DNA from: Zasmidium citrigriseum
Lineage: Eukaryota; Ascomycota; Dothideomycetes; Mycosphaerellales; Mycosphaerellaceae
Length of the DNA: 64,000 nt
Assembly: GCA_002786025.1 (NCBI GenBank)
Contig: NHNW01000005.1
Coordinates: 1,054,001 to 1,118,000, forward strand
Direction: 5' to 3'
The notes under the pieces are model-generated. The model was not told the DNA's origin and made no database searches. It saw only the letters and a list, made by a program, of their open reading frames with translations. A program made the position numbers and the translations under genes. Shown in pieces: positions 8,810-19,108 of the stretch (the stretch's first letter is position 1; each line of letters begins with the position of its first letter).

Positions 8810-10420
8810 TTACTCCCACCTCAGTACCTCAGGTCGGGTGATACCAATAGGCCTGCCTGCTCCACCGGTCGCTGATGATGCCATTGCCGGCTTCTGACTG
8901 CCGCAAAGGCCACATCTGCCAACGTCTCCTGCATTGAGATATTTGCTGCCCTTGCACGTCTCGCTCTTGCAGCGCCAGCAGTTCGCCACGAGCTTTGGGC
9001 GAAGCACGTTTGAGCAGGCCATGCACATCAAGGCACCTGGCTCGTTCTCCAGCGAGCAGATGGGACATGCTGAAGAGGTCAGATCGGTGCTTTGTGGAGC
9101 TGAGGTTGGTGCTGGCGCAGGCAACGCGGGAGTCTCGCTCCCTTGAGATGAAGCACCTCCGGTATCGATCTCACGTAGCAGGTCGACTTGTGATGCTGGA
9201 AGAGGATCATCGGATTCCTGAGCTGGTGGTACCTTGGTCCGCGGGGCATCTTCTGGCTCGCTCTCAGTCTCGGAGTCTTCGTGATTGGGCGGTGGCTTGG
9301 CTGTAGGCTTTGCCTTGCCATTGGCAGTTGGGAGACGTGAGGCTGGGGGCTCTTCAGCTTCGCTCTCAGTCTCCGAATCTTGATGGCCTTCTTCGCCTCG
9401 AGCTGGTACTTTGCCTTTCTTTCCGGTATTCGGCTTCCTCTTGGGCGCGGCGCTCAGCATACGGAGCTCGTCCATTTCCTTGTTGGCATCCTCTTCATCG
9501 TCCTGCTCGTCGCCGCAGACCTTGACCAAATCGCGTCCACGACTATCCCTAATTGTCGCAGCATTCTGATCAATCTCGTCATCCGGCTCGGACTCCGTCT
9601 CGCTGTCCAGATCTATCGGGTCTGGTGTCTGCTCCTTCTTTGTGGCATCGAAGCGTGCAAGAGCGGCAGCCGCCCTGAGCTCACGCCCTCGCTTGCTGTT
9701 CGCCACTCGAGGCTTGCCAGTTCCTCTCTTGCCCCCGTTCATCGACTCCAGTGCATCTCTTGTGAGCTCATCATCACCCAGAGACTCTCCATCGCCATGC
9801 TTGCCAAACTTGCGAGCAATTCGTCTCTGCTGTCTCTCAGCATAGCTCAACTTCTCTTGCTTGTCTCCCCCATTTTGTCCTCGCTTTCTCTTCTTGCTCT
9901 TCCTCCGATACGAGCCACCGCAGAGATGCTCAGGGATCTGGGTGTTGTCCGGAGCCGCAGCGTCGATGAAGGCGCCATTGGCCAGCCCTCTGCCTCTTCC
10001 CCACATACCCTCTCCCACATATCCATCCCTCCACAGACCCTCCATCTGCTGAGCATATTCGTTCCGCACGTTCCAGAAGAAGCGACTGTGATTCATTTGC
10101 TTGCAATGCGCTAGCTCGTGCATCATCACCATCTGCACAAACTTCATAGACAGCCATCGTCCCTGTTTGTCCTTCAGCACCAGCTGGATGACCTCGCCGG
10201 CGTTGAAGTTGCGGCCCAAGAACTCCGGATTCGGTTCGTATTCTTCCAGTACCATGACCGAGATGTAGTGCTTCTTCATGACTGGGTAGCATTGCGCGGC
10301 GATTCGGGAGAGGAATTCTTCGGATGTGGCTTTGTCGGGGCCTTCGAGGGGCTTTATGAAGTTGATATTAGGATTGGGCCGTTGCTGGCGCTCGTTGAGG
10401 CGCTCGAACCCGAGAGGCAT
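8810..10420 (-). CDS. WSS1: WLM-domain DNA-protein crosslink metalloprotease (Wss1-like)
   Basis: This is a single-exon gene of 536 aa. The N-terminal WLM domain begins FERLNERQQRPNPNINFIKP and carries the zinc-protease motif HELAHCKQMNH (residues 101-111), i.e. HExxH plus a third His. The middle is disordered and acidic, with repeated SETESE/DSETESE blocks that could bind SUMO-related partners (inference). The C-terminus has a RanBP2-type zinc finger (CPICSLENEPGALMCMAC) and a second Cys cluster (CWRCKSETC ... CGLCG). Wss1/Spartan-type proteases degrade proteins crosslinked to DNA, in the nucleus. The start at 10420 fits the normal beginning of the family. The gene is divergent from the one at 10672 across a 251-bp shared promoter. 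Confidence 0.9.
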   Translation of the reverse strand: MPLGFERLNERQQRPNPNINFIKPLEGPDKATSEEFLSRIAAQCYPVMKKHYISVMVLEEYEPNPEFLGRNFNAGEVIQLVLKDKQGRWLSMKFVQMVMMHELAHCKQMNHSRFFWNVRNEYAQQMEGLWRDGYVGEGMWGRGRGLANGAFIDAAAPDNTQIPEHLCGGSYRRKSKKRKRGQNGGDKQEKLSYAERQQRRIARKFGKHGDGESLGDDELTRDALESMNGGKRGTGKPRVANSKRGRELRAAAALARFDATKKEQTPDPIDLDSETESEPDDEIDQNAATIRDSRGRDLVKVCGDEQDDEEDANKEMDELRMLSAAPKRKPNTGKKGKVPARGEEGHQDSETESEAEEPPASRLPTANGKAKPTAKPPPNHEDSETESEPEDAPRTKVPPAQESDDPLPASQVDLLREIDTGGASSQGSETPALPAPAPTSAPQSTDLTSSACPICSLENEPGALMCMACSNVLRPKLVANCWRCKSETCKGSKYLNAGDVGRCGLCGSQKPAMASSATGGAGRPIGITRPEVLRWE

Positions 10421-10671
10421 CTTGAATGTCTCTCTGGCATGTCGTTTAGGAGACGGCTGGTGTAGAAGAGGCTGCGAGTCAGTCCGTGTCGATGAAGTGA
10501 CGTGAAAAGCGGCCCAGGCGCGCGAGAGCTTTCACGTTGTCACGTGATGATGGCGTCACGCGTATCCTCTCACGCATTCACTTGTCCAAGTTTCCCAGTC
10601 TTCCCGGTCCCTAAAGCCAGCATCGCCCTTCTTCTCTATGTCTCGTTTCATGAGCCGGTAGCATATGAAAG

Positions 10672-11933
10672 ATGTCTGCCTTCAACACTCCGTGGTTCAA
10701 CAGCCAAGATCGTTCCTTCTTCAATGTCCTGAACAAGAGCAAGATTGCCCACGTTATCCTAGCTGCTGAAACGGACGACTTTGACGAGGAAACGGCCCAG
10801 AAATGGAGAGACGAAGGCTTCGATGTTGCATATGTTCCCATGCTGAAGGGTGGCAACGATTTCATCAAACGGTTACACACGACTGGAGATAGTTTCGGCG
10901 TATCGGAGCAGTATGCGATAGTAGGTAATACAGAGCATGGGATTGGCATTGGCATTCGAAACATCATCTAATCAAGATCACAGCATATGGCGATGCCGCA
11001 CATCTAGCACTGGAAGCGCACATGAAACCTAATCATCCCAAGCTAGTAGCAATTGTTGCCTACTATCCATCAACGATTCCATCAATACACACAAAGTACC
11101 CGACATCTGTTCAAGTTCTTGTTCACCTCGCTGGAAAGGAGATTGGCGTCCACAAGCATCCAGAAGTTCTCGGCATCCAAGGGAAGCAGAAGACTGTTCG
11201 AAAACGAATCGATCCTGGAGTTGGCTTTGGAGAATGCCTCAAGCTGGGCTTCAAGGCCTACACTTACTCGGGCGTAGAGCCCGGATTCGCTGAGCAAGAT
11301 CTCGAAGAGTACGATCCTGTCGCGGACGAAGTTGCCTTCACACGAAGTATCCAGTGCGTACGAAAAGGGTTCCGCGTGGAGAATGACATCGAGATGGTGA
11401 GAGATCACCACGTCACGTATCTACATTCCGGTCAGCAGGAGAAAGCAGCCAAACAGACGAGACCCTTTGCACATGTGATACATACACCTACGTTAACCGG
11501 TGGTGTTGGACTAGAGGACATCGCCGACTTCTATGAAAACTTCTTCACACCGATACCAAGACAGACGAACGTTCAGATTCGACTGCTGAGCCGTACCGTT
11601 GGCACTGATCGGGTGGTCGATGAGCTGTACGTGTCTTTGACGCATACTCAGGACATCCCTTGGCTCCTACCAGGAGTGCCACCGACAAACAAAAAGATCG
11701 AGATTGCGATTGTGTCGATCTTCCATGTCCGAGGGGAGAAGGTGGAGAGCGAGCACATCTACTGGGACCAAGCGAGCGTGCTCGTGCAGGCTGGTCTGCT
11801 GGATCCGAAGGTTGTGCCGCAAGCCATGAAGAAGAAGGGTGTGAAAGAGCTGCCTGTCGTTGGAGCGGAGGCTGCACGGGCGATCAAGAGGGGGAGCAGT
11901 CAGAAGGTGAACGATCTAATTCCAGATTGGTAA
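10672..11933 (+). CDS. Dienelactone hydrolase-like protein with C-terminal SnoaL-like domain
   Basis: Exons are 10672-10924 and 10984-11933 (400 aa). The intron (59 bp, GTAATA...CACAG) joins EQYAIV to AYGDAAHLALEAH. The N-terminal half resembles an alpha/beta-hydrolase of the dienelactone hydrolase type, although the canonical nucleophile motif is not obvious. The C-terminal half (IADFYENFFTPIPRQTNVQIRLLS, then FHVRGEKVESEHIYWDQASVLVQ) looks like the SnoaL/NTF2-like fold with its closing 'EHIYWDQASVL' strand. Such fusions are common in fungi and annotated as carboxymethylenebutenolidase or polyketide-cyclase-like. The substrate is unknown and catalytic activity is uncertain. Confidence 0.75.
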
Positions 11934-12008
11934 TGTAATCCTATCAGTTGTACAGCATCTCATTGCACATGCTCCGAGACTCATCGACGGTGATCAGGCA
12001 GACGTCAG

Positions 12009-12034
12009 GCATGTGGGTCTCAAGATTGCGCTAG
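12009..12034 (+). promoter_or_regulatory. Family upstream box, variant
   Basis: GCATGTGG (12009-12016) with GCGCTAG following about 12 bp later, 100 bp before the next family gene. It differs from the common box at its last base. Confidence 0.4.
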
Positions 12035-12108
12035 TGCCGCTAGCTTGTTTGTTTGCCTTGCCAAAACAGATCTCTGACCTCGTCTTGCTTCGCCTTGACA
12101 CCACCATC

Positions 12109-12831
12109 ATGGCTGGAAAACACACGAGCCTAGAGGTACGCAAAGTTCACCATCCAAAAACAATGTCTGCTAAAAAAAAAGTGCAGATGGCCTCGACCTC
12201 GAATGACGCAGTGGCCATCAGAGGCGAGACCTCCGTCGGCGGCACCACCTCGACACCGTTCCGCCTTCGCGACCTCCCCGCCGAGCTCAGAAACCAAGTG
12301 TACGCCTGCTGCCTCAAGATCCCCGGCGGCCTCATCCTCGCTACCTACGGCACCTCCGACGGCTGGCAAATCAAGCTCGGCACGATCCAGAACGGCATCC
12401 TCAACCTGAACCTCCTCCTCACCTCCCGCGAAATCAACCAAGAAGCAACCCCGATCCTCTACGGCGAGAACAGCTTCACCTTCATGAGCCCCGTCTGCTA
12501 CACCCACTCCTTCCTCAAGAACCTCGGCAACACGAGCTTGGCACACATTCGCGAGATCGACTTGGGCTGCCAGCAGAATCCGGCCGACATGATGGGTTTC
12601 ATGGGAGCGTTCTGTCAGATGAGAAATGCGACTTCGCTCGAGCGGTTGGTGATCCATGGTCAATCGTGGGATGAGAAGATGATGGCGGGACTCTTGGCGC
12701 CGATGGCTCGCTCTCTAAAGGAGGCCCGGCGGGGACAGGGAAAGAAGTCGGTGCTCGACATCTTTGAGTTTCCTGAGGGAGATGAGCGGTGGGTGGATGG
12801 TGTCAGAGCACGCCTTGTGAAGATGTTGTAA
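12109..12831 (+). CDS. 2EXR/DUF7730-like family protein, divergent
   Basis: The start is ATG 12109 (CACCATCATGG). A likely intron is 12136-12186 (51 bp, GTACGC...GTGCAG, phase 0), giving MAGKHTSLE joined to MASTSND (223 aa). The intron is a multiple of three without stops, so the unspliced frame codes 240 aa. The domain is FRLRDLPAELRNQVYACCL, followed by LLTSREINQEATPILYGENSF. The family's usual intron before ILYG is absent. The C-terminal part (MMGFMGAFCQMRNATSLERLVIHG, then FEFPEGDERWVDGVRARLVKML) is shorter and less basic than in the first array. The open frame extends upstream only to a GTG, not an ATG. Confidence 0.75.
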   Translation: MAGKHTSLEVRKVHHPKTMSAKKKVQMASTSNDAVAIRGETSVGGTTSTPFRLRDLPAELRNQVYACCLKIPGGLILATYGTSDGWQIKLGTIQNGILNLNLLLTSREINQEATPILYGENSFTFMSPVCYTHSFLKNLGNTSLAHIREIDLGCQQNPADMMGFMGAFCQMRNATSLERLVIHGQSWDEKMMAGLLAPMARSLKEARRGQGKKSVLDIFEFPEGDERWVDGVRARLVKML

Positions 12832-13549
12832 CTGGAGTTCTTGGACATGGGGCTTGGGCGGATTCGACTTGGATGATTGGCGGCATACTTGTACAGCACC
12901 TCGTGTAAGGTATTGGATGGGGTCTTGGATTGTATTGAGAAAAGCGGATTGGTATGCAACCCATATTGCGGCACCCTGGTGATGTCTCGCTACTGCAGCT
13001 TGAGATTGGTTGACAAAGACCACAGGAGCCTTGTTCCTAGCGCCATTGACGGACGATTGATGGAGGTGTGGAACATGCCGGGACAGACTCAGCGGTATGT
13101 CGTCTGATTCATTTGCAAACTAATCCCCTCCCTCCCTCTACATATTCCTTAAAGGCCTAATGCATATTTCACTGTCCTGCATCCTGTCCATCTGTCTACC
13201 TATCACTGTCTATAACTTCTTTTCGTAGTTTCTTCTCCCACAAATACTTTTGTCGCATTATCGTCGTTTTCGTTGGATGCGGAAATTATAGCAGATTCAC
13301 TTACTCTTGTGAATCTCGCGGTGGGCATGTGAATGCCAAGACTCCGGTTACTAGCGCCTCAATGCACGGCCTCGAGGCTTGACTCTCGCGGTCGCTCCCG
13401 CACCAAGACGCATGTTCTCTCCCACCTCAAATACGCCTGATTTCCGCTCTTCTGATTCTAATCTGCACTCATCCTCGATCGAGGGTCCACACACGCCCAC
13501 CATCTCAGCCAAAAGCAAGTCGCAAACATCAATCCACGACATTCGCACC
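12832..13549. other. Intergenic, upstream region of the next family gene
   Basis: No gene is seen before 13.3 kb. From 13325 it carries the upstream box (separate entry) and a possible 35-codon uORF from the ATG in the box (13333-13440). Confidence 0.5.
13325..13356 (+). promoter_or_regulatory. Family upstream box, full form
   Basis: GCATGTGAATGCCAAGACTC (13325-13344) is followed by ACTAGCG (13350-13356). The ATG at 13333 could start a 35-codon uORF ending at 13440 if the box is transcribed. Confidence 0.6.
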
Positions 13550-14248
13550 ATGGCTTCCACCAACCCATCCTCCGACTTCTCCACCAGCAAGCCAATCGAT
13601 GCTGAGCGAGTCGGCTTCCTGTCATTGCCAGCAGAAATTCGCAATCGGATCTACGAGCTGGCACTGGTTCGGCCTCGAAACCTACGCATTTCAACAGTGC
13701 TAGATCATCGGGCCGGTCGCCGTCCACGGGATCCTGCTACATGCTGCAAATTCAGCAGCGGCATCAAGCTCAACAACACCCGAGTCTTCCCGTGCGTCCT
13801 CAGACTCTGCAAGCAAACCCACAAGGAGGCCACGCCAATCCTCTACGGAAGCAACATGTTCGATATCGTGGACATCCCTACCATGGAGACATTCATCAAC
13901 AACATTGGCACCTCAATCAAGTACCTTCGCAGCATTGCAATGCTCAAACTCAACCCGGGATACTCGTACGTGGAATGGACCGCTCTGCCGGGTGCCAAAG
14001 CATTGCAGAAGATCATCATCAGAGACTGCGATATGGATGCCACCGGCCGCTTGTCACTTCTTCTGTTCCCACTGTACATGACTCGCAAGCAGGACTCGGA
14101 GGCCAAGCAGATCTGGGACTTACTCGAAGTTGAGGGCACGGAGCGTGTGGAGTTCATCCAGGATCTGCGCTCTGCGATGGCTAAGCTGCAGTCCAATCCA
14201 GTCAAAGCTACGAACCGAAGCGGCGGGCGATGTGAGAAGGATGACTAG
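13550..14248 (+). CDS. 2EXR/DUF7730-like family protein, intronless
   Basis: A 232-aa reading starts at ATG 13550 (CACCATGGC context, MASTNPSSDF). An in-frame ATG at 13412 would add 46 Ser/Thr-rich residues. The domain is VGFLSLPAEIRNRIYELALV at about residues 26-45, then RPRNLRIS. NTRVFPCVLRLCKQTHKEATPILYGSNMF follows, with no intron before ILYG. Compared with the first array it has the RPRxLRI block and an NTRxFP block, which define a second subgroup also containing the genes at 15824, 36993 and 46194. The C-terminus ends in a disordered basic tail. Confidence 0.8.
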   Translation: MASTNPSSDFSTSKPIDAERVGFLSLPAEIRNRIYELALVRPRNLRISTVLDHRAGRRPRDPATCCKFSSGIKLNNTRVFPCVLRLCKQTHKEATPILYGSNMFDIVDIPTMETFINNIGTSIKYLRSIAMLKLNPGYSYVEWTALPGAKALQKIIIRDCDMDATGRLSLLLFPLYMTRKQDSEAKQIWDLLEVEGTERVEFIQDLRSAMAKLQSNPVKATNRSGGRCEKDD

Positions 14249-14787
14249 ATTCAGCCTGTAAGAAGATGAGATTGGTACGGACTTGAGCGGTTGGTGATGC
14301 GTGAAAACACGGGTGATGGAGGCAAAGCATGCACGAGGCGTGCAACAGGCTGCGTACTTGGGAACTACGTTGGATCAACGGCGCGATGGTTTGTTTTCCC
14401 GCGATGCTCTTAGGATTATGTCATGTTATTCGGCACTCGAGTGCCTATGCGGAGTTCTTTGTTTGTTCCTCCATTTACGCCTATACTGCAGGAGAGATTC
14501 TTGAAGTGAATGCCAGTACGCAAGTCACCGCAGTGTGACTATGCTTCACTTCCTGCTACGACACATCCGTCGTCCGACACAGCTATTCCCTAGAACCTAT
14601 ATCTCCACATATCCTTGATGCTATACTCCTCTTCTATACACACTCGAACGAATATTTTCACGCTCAATCCAAACGAAGCACCAACAGCAGTATCAAGCAT
14701 CAACAGGAGTATTCCCACAACCAAAACCAAACCGGCACGAAGCACATCCAAACCTTGTCTTCGAACAACAAGTCCACTGCCTCAAAC
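14249..14787. other. Intergenic
   Basis: No gene is seen. GTGAATGCCAG at 14506-14516 matches the core of the family upstream box, but GCATGTGA and CTAGCG are not intact here. TTCACTTCC follows at about 14547. Confidence 0.45.
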
Positions 14788-15333
14788 ATGAACACCGAGG
14801 AGACCGTCATGTTCTTCAAACTTTCCGCCGAGATCCGCAACGAGATCTACTTCTACGCTCTCACCCGTCCCTACAACCTCATCGTCGGCAGAGACTTCCA
14901 CGGCTGCCCATGGCTCAACAACACCAAGCTCGGTGCCGGCATCCTCCGCACCTGTCGTCAAATCAACGCCGAAGCGACCCCCATCCTCTATGGAGCCAAC
15001 ACGATGGAGTGCATCGGTCCCTTCATGCTCGAATACTTCTCCAAGCGCATCAGCCGTTCCCTCAAGCACCTGCGCTTTCTCTCGCTCACGAGATTCCAGG
15101 ATGGTCATATAGGCTATGACTGGACTATCCTGAAGCACGCTCCATCGCTGGAGAAGCTGACGATTCGTCAGTGTACCGTCCATCCAGCCAAGGCCGCTCG
15201 TGCTTTGCTTCCATTTCATAAGGAGCGCAAGGGGGATCCGAAGAAGAAGAATGTTGTGGATCTTCTTGAGATCGAGGGTGAGAATGGCGAGGAGATTGTT
15301 CGCAAGATCGGCCAGGAGCTTATGAGGTTGTGA
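14788..15333 (+). CDS. 2EXR/DUF7730-like family protein, short
   Basis: This gene encodes 181 aa from ATG 14788 (MNTEETVMFFKL). The frame is open to a TTG at 14755, which is not a credible start. The domain sits at the very N-terminus: FKLSAEIRNEIYFYALTRP, with Ser replacing the usual Pro of LPAEIR. ILRTCRQINAEATPILYGANTM and a short C-terminal region (RFLSLTRFQDGHIGYDWTIL) follow. No introns are predicted. It belongs with the RP-type subgroup. Function is unknown. Confidence 0.8.
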   Translation: MNTEETVMFFKLSAEIRNEIYFYALTRPYNLIVGRDFHGCPWLNNTKLGAGILRTCRQINAEATPILYGANTMECIGPFMLEYFSKRISRSLKHLRFLSLTRFQDGHIGYDWTILKHAPSLEKLTIRQCTVHPAKAARALLPFHKERKGDPKKKNVVDLLEIEGENGEEIVRKIGQELMRL

Positions 15334-15823
15334 TTCGGGAATCGCAACAACTCAATGTATGCGGTTGAGAAGCAAGGACGGGACAAATTGATCGGAATCG
15401 GGCGTTTTGCTTGAGTAAACTCGAAGGAATGGCGTCCCTTGTGAGCCTCGACGAGAGACACAGGTAATTCTTGCAGGGCGCAAGGCCTAGATAGTCGAGA
15501 ACTGCTCCAGAATGAACAAGTTGCGTTGCTTTACAGGCATGACTATCTTTGAAACTACAAATGTATCCGCCTCTGTGATACTCGGAGACTTCTCGTCCTC
15601 GAAAGCTTAATTCGCATGTGACAGTTTGGTAAGTGAATGCCAAGACTCTAGTCACTAGTTTCGCCCTTCACTTCCTAGCCCGACACATTTAGCGCCCTAA
15701 CACAATCCGTGTCTCTGCCAATTCTCACCATCGGGCTCGAATTCCCTTCGCGAAAATCACCAACGCATCCTCGAGTCTCATAACTTCTAAACAACCCGCA
15801 ACTCACTCGACTCCCTGCCGACC
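15334..15823. other. Intergenic, upstream region of the next family gene
   Basis: No gene is seen. It holds GCATGTGA at 15614-15621, GTGAATGCCAAGACTC at 15633-15648 and CACTAG at 15653-15658, i.e. both forms of the family box in tandem. The ATG at 15637 would encode a four-residue uORF (MPRL, stop). Confidence 0.6.
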
Positions 15824-16420
15824 ATGCCATCTTCAACAGCTACGCAAACCTCGACTGGCCCGCAGAGCGGCGGAAAGAGTTCCATCAAGAACAAGCGCAA
15901 AGGCTTCCTCGACCTTCCGGCGGAGATACGCAACAGAGTCTACGAGCTCGCATTGACTAGGCCACGCACTCTTCGCATCTGCGAAGTCCGCTCAGACTAC
16001 GTCTGTCTGAACAGCACGCGCATCTTCCCCAACATCCTCGCCACCTGCCGTCAAATCCACGACGAAGCGACGCCGGTCCTCTACGGCGACAACAAGTTCC
16101 TCTTCCCCAGCGAGATCGCAATGAACATCGCCTTCCGCGACCTCGACGATTCCCTGAAGTACATTCGCTACATCGAGATTCAAGGTTTCCGGGTCGGAGG
16201 GTTGGCGGGTTTGGAGTATGCTGTGAATCTCGAGAAGCTCGTCGTCGGCTTCAACACTCATTACGGTAGTGTTTGGAGGCTCGTGGAGGCATTGAGGCCG
16301 ATGCAGCGGGAGCGGAAGGGCAAGAAGGTGAAGCGGGTCGTCGATTTGGTGGAGTTTAGTAGCGATGTGGGCAAGTCCTATGTGGCTACGGTACGGGCGC
16401 TTTTGAGTAAGCTGGGCTGA
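15824..16420 (+). CDS. 2EXR/DUF7730-like family protein, intronless
   Basis: This gene encodes 198 aa from ATG 15824 (GACCATGCC). A Ser/Lys-rich N-terminus is followed by KGFLDLPAEIRNRVYELALT at about residues 26-45 and then RPRTLRI. STRIFPNILATCRQIHDEATPVLYGDNKF comes next. The C-terminal part (LEYAVNLEKLVVGFN, then LVEALRPMQRERKGKKVKRVVDLVEF) has the shape of one short leucine-rich stretch plus a basic helix. This is a clear, complete example of the RPRTLRI subgroup. Confidence 0.85.
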   Translation: MPSSTATQTSTGPQSGGKSSIKNKRKGFLDLPAEIRNRVYELALTRPRTLRICEVRSDYVCLNSTRIFPNILATCRQIHDEATPVLYGDNKFLFPSEIAMNIAFRDLDDSLKYIRYIEIQGFRVGGLAGLEYAVNLEKLVVGFNTHYGSVWRLVEALRPMQRERKGKKVKRVVDLVEFSSDVGKSYVATVRALLSKLG

Positions 16421-16692
16421 GATATTTCTGGCTCGTGATGGGAGGAGCAGGGCGGAATCATGAGAGAGACTTTGGCGACCATGATGGAGTGGGCATGCAG
16501 TGTAGAACACGTGGGATGAGGGCTGTAAAAGAATCAGCCACTTGAGCAAGGCGTTTGTGTGGGCTTATGAGAGGTCAACGGGACTTTCTTGTAGACCAGC
16601 TCAGCTTGATTATCATTACTTTCATACTCAATTCCCCTAACACTTGCCACTTAGAGCCTTCCCAATCGCCCACACTAAGGAGTCTCCTGCTT

Positions 16693-17376
16693 TTACAAAA
16701 CCCAAGCAACGACACCAAAGAACATCGCCGCAAATCCAGACATGATGCTTGACATCGGGGCGGTACCCTCGTAAGGCACAATGCTGCTCGTCGGGTTTCC
16801 GGTTCCACCAGGCAACACACCCGTTCCAGTAGGTCCGGCAGTCATAGTAGCATTGGCGCTCGGCGAGATGAAACCGTTGCAAAGCCCGTTGTTGCAAGTA
16901 TTGTAAGCACACTGCGCATTGCTCGAGCACGCAGCGTTGAAGTTTCCACAGCGACGGATGAGACCCGCATTGCTCGCCCAACACTGCACACCGGCTTTGC
17001 ACTGAGCGTCTTCGGAACAGGTTGCGCCGAGGTCGAGGGAGCCTGGGGCGGCGTTGACGGGGGGTTGGCCAGAGGGTTGGCTGCCTGGGGTGCCAGTGAT
17101 GATGCTGGTGGAGGAGACGGAGCTGGAGCCGTAGGGTTGTGGTCCGGTGTAGGATGTTGCGGAGGGGGTTTGTTGGTTTGCGCCGCCGGCGGTGGCGGAT
17201 TGGCAGTAGTCGCGGAGACGGGCGCTGTCTTCGCCTGAGCATGAGAGCATTTGGCATTGGCAGGAGACTTCGGTTGCGCCTTGGGCAGACATGCAGGCTG
17301 TGTACTTGGTTTGGCAGTCTTCTGTTGCGGAGACGGTGGCGATGGCCGCGGCCAGGGCGAGAAGTGTATACTTCAT
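16693..17376 (-). CDS. Secreted Cys-rich protein with predicted GPI anchor
   Basis: This gene encodes 227 aa from ATG at 17376 (MKYTLLALAAAIATVSA), a clear signal peptide. The longer open frame upstream only adds a non-hydrophobic leader. Two Cys-rich regions are separated by a Ser/Thr/Pro/Gly linker: the first near residues 21-62 (CQTKYTACMSAQG ... CQCQMLSC ... DYC), the second near 115-165 (CSEDAQCKAGVQC ... CGNFNAACSSNAQC ... CNNGLC). A Ser/Thr/Gly-rich stretch and a C-terminal hydrophobic segment (MSGFAAMFFGVVAWVL) fit a GPI-attachment signal. It is probably a cell-surface or wall protein. I do not recognise the exact family. Confidence 0.75.
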   Translation of the reverse strand: MKYTLLALAAAIATVSATEDCQTKYTACMSAQGATEVSCQCQMLSCSGEDSARLRDYCQSATAGGANQQTPSATSYTGPQPYGSSSVSSTSIITGTPGSQPSGQPPVNAAPGSLDLGATCSEDAQCKAGVQCWASNAGLIRRCGNFNAACSSNAQCAYNTCNNGLCNGFISPSANATMTAGPTGTGVLPGGTGNPTSSIVPYEGTAPMSSIMSGFAAMFFGVVAWVL

Positions 17377-18432
17377 GATGGCTGGTGTTGTCGAGTATCG
17401 GCTGTTATAGCTGCTGAAAGGAGTTTTGGAGGTAAGATACGATAGAAATGTCGAAAAACGAACGTGACACAACAGGAACGATGGATCTTCTCTGCAGAAC
17501 GAAAAGCACAAGGAACCACAATCACTTCTTATAGTTGTTTCGTGAAACGATGAGAGTTCGTGATGTAACTCCAGGCTGGCCGAATAGCCAAGCCCATCCC
17601 GGTCCTGGCGTTCGTATTCCCTGGTTACCAGCCTCGTGATCCGAGACTATCCGCCACACCGTCGTGCTGGAGTCCAGATTTTCCGGGCTTGGCTATTCAG
17701 AATAGCCGTTGAGTTTGGCTGCGAATAGCAGCAGCAGTTGTCGTTGGACGTTGGCGGTACCTGCAGCTGTTTGGTGGAGAAACGTCGTGTTCGAACCTGT
17801 TTGCCACCGCTTTTGCATGCGAGACGCACTCTAGAGTCCATGCCGCTTTTGTGACTTGAGAACAGTGTTTCTGCTGGCATGAATGCTGTCCACGATTTCC
17901 AGCCATCGCGTGACCCAGTCTGATTCGAACCACGTACGACAATTAGCCTCCGCGGCTCGAAAAGAGGCTGGTTGGGAACGCATCGCCGGGCCCTCACTGT
18001 TTCGAAGTCGAAAAGGCTATGCCGCGACGATTCCTGGGCGACATCAAGATCGCAAGCCGTTTAGCGGTCCCCTCGTCAGGGCATTTGCCATATTCCGTTA
18101 CATATGGACAAGGATGCCATCGGTCTTGATGGTCCGGCAGTTCGGGATGAAGATGGTGAACTTGGCAGCGACATGGTCGATATGGAAAGTCTGCCTTGCC
18201 TGCTATTAGAGCGAGCCATAGAAGGCCACATTAGTCCGAAGGCAGTGGAGGAAGGGGGTGAGGTTGAGTCGCGATAAGATAGCATCACCGTCGATAGAGG
18301 ATTTTGTGTGTATGGTCTACCGTAGAGATCTTCGCTCGGCAAGTCCTGTCGCAGCAGGCGCAAGTGGGCTCGCGCATGTGAAGATGCCTGCATCATAGAT
18401 CCCCCGTCGACTTCTCTTCCACCCACAACAAA
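17377..18432. other. Intergenic, 1.06 kb
   Basis: No gene is supported. It contains the inverted repeat at 17582-17698 described separately. A GCATGTGA at 18375-18382, about 50 bp before COX20, matches the family upstream box by sequence but lacks CTAGCG. Confidence 0.5.
17582..17698. repeat. 14-bp perfect inverted repeat flanking ~90 bp
   Basis: GAATAGCCAAGCCC (17582-17595) and its exact reverse complement GGGCTTGGCTATTC (17685-17698) bound a non-coding segment. The right arm also forms a local palindrome, GGCTATTC-A-GAATAGCC (17691-17707). It could be a small MITE-like insertion or an attenuated hairpin. No clear target-site duplication was found. Confidence 0.4.
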
Positions 18433-19108
18433 ATGGCAGACGACACACGACAACAGTCCGAATCACCCAAAGCGGTGCCTGAAGACCTCTCGCGCGAAGC
18501 CCTGAATGTCAATCCCGAAAACAAGGCCTTCACCGGCACCCAATGGCAGGGAGGAAAGCAAATACCGTACAAACCGCAAGAGAATGCAAATCTCATGGCA
18601 GGAGGAACGCAGCATACTGCTGGCGGGAAAGAGCCTGAGGTGACGTTCATGAATGCGCTGCAAGTTGGACAACCCATTACGGAGCTACATAAACGGCCGT
18701 GCGTGAGAGATGCGCTCATGACCGGTATTGGAGCCGGCTTTGCGGTGGGAGGTGGGAGAATGATCTTCGGAAGTTAGTACAGCACACGATCTTGAATGAT
18801 CCTTTCATGGCAGCTAACACGGCGTAGCTGCAATCTTCAAGGCATGCAACTGGGCCGTGGGCACATTCATCGTGGGATCAGGCGTGAAATACCAGTGGTG
18901 TCTGTATCAAAGACAGGCAGAGAAAGAGGGCATGATGCGAGCTGTAGAGATTTTGAACAAGAAGGAGATGGAGAAGAAGGCGAGGGAACAACGCAAAGAG
19001 GCACAGAGACAGGAACGGAGAGAGGCCAAGGAGAAAGAACAGGATGCTCAATTCGCAGCTCTGAAGGGGACAGAAGGTGGAGGAAAGCCTTGGTGGAAGG
19101 TTTGGTGA
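18433..19108 (+). CDS. COX20: Cytochrome c oxidase assembly protein COX20 (FAM36A family)
   Basis: Exons are 18433-18772 and 18828-19108 (206 aa). The intron (55 bp, GTTAGT ... AGCTAAC ... GTAG) joins RMIFG to TAIFKACNWAVG. The core RPCVRDALMTGIGAGFAVGGGR contains the first membrane segment. The second exon has FKACNWAVGTFIVGSGVKYQWCLYQRQAEKEGM, the second segment and the conserved tail, followed by a long Lys/Glu/Arg coiled coil. Cox20 is a chaperone for newly made Cox2 in the mitochondrial inner membrane. The N-terminal ~70 residues are disordered, as usual in filamentous fungi. Confidence 0.88.
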
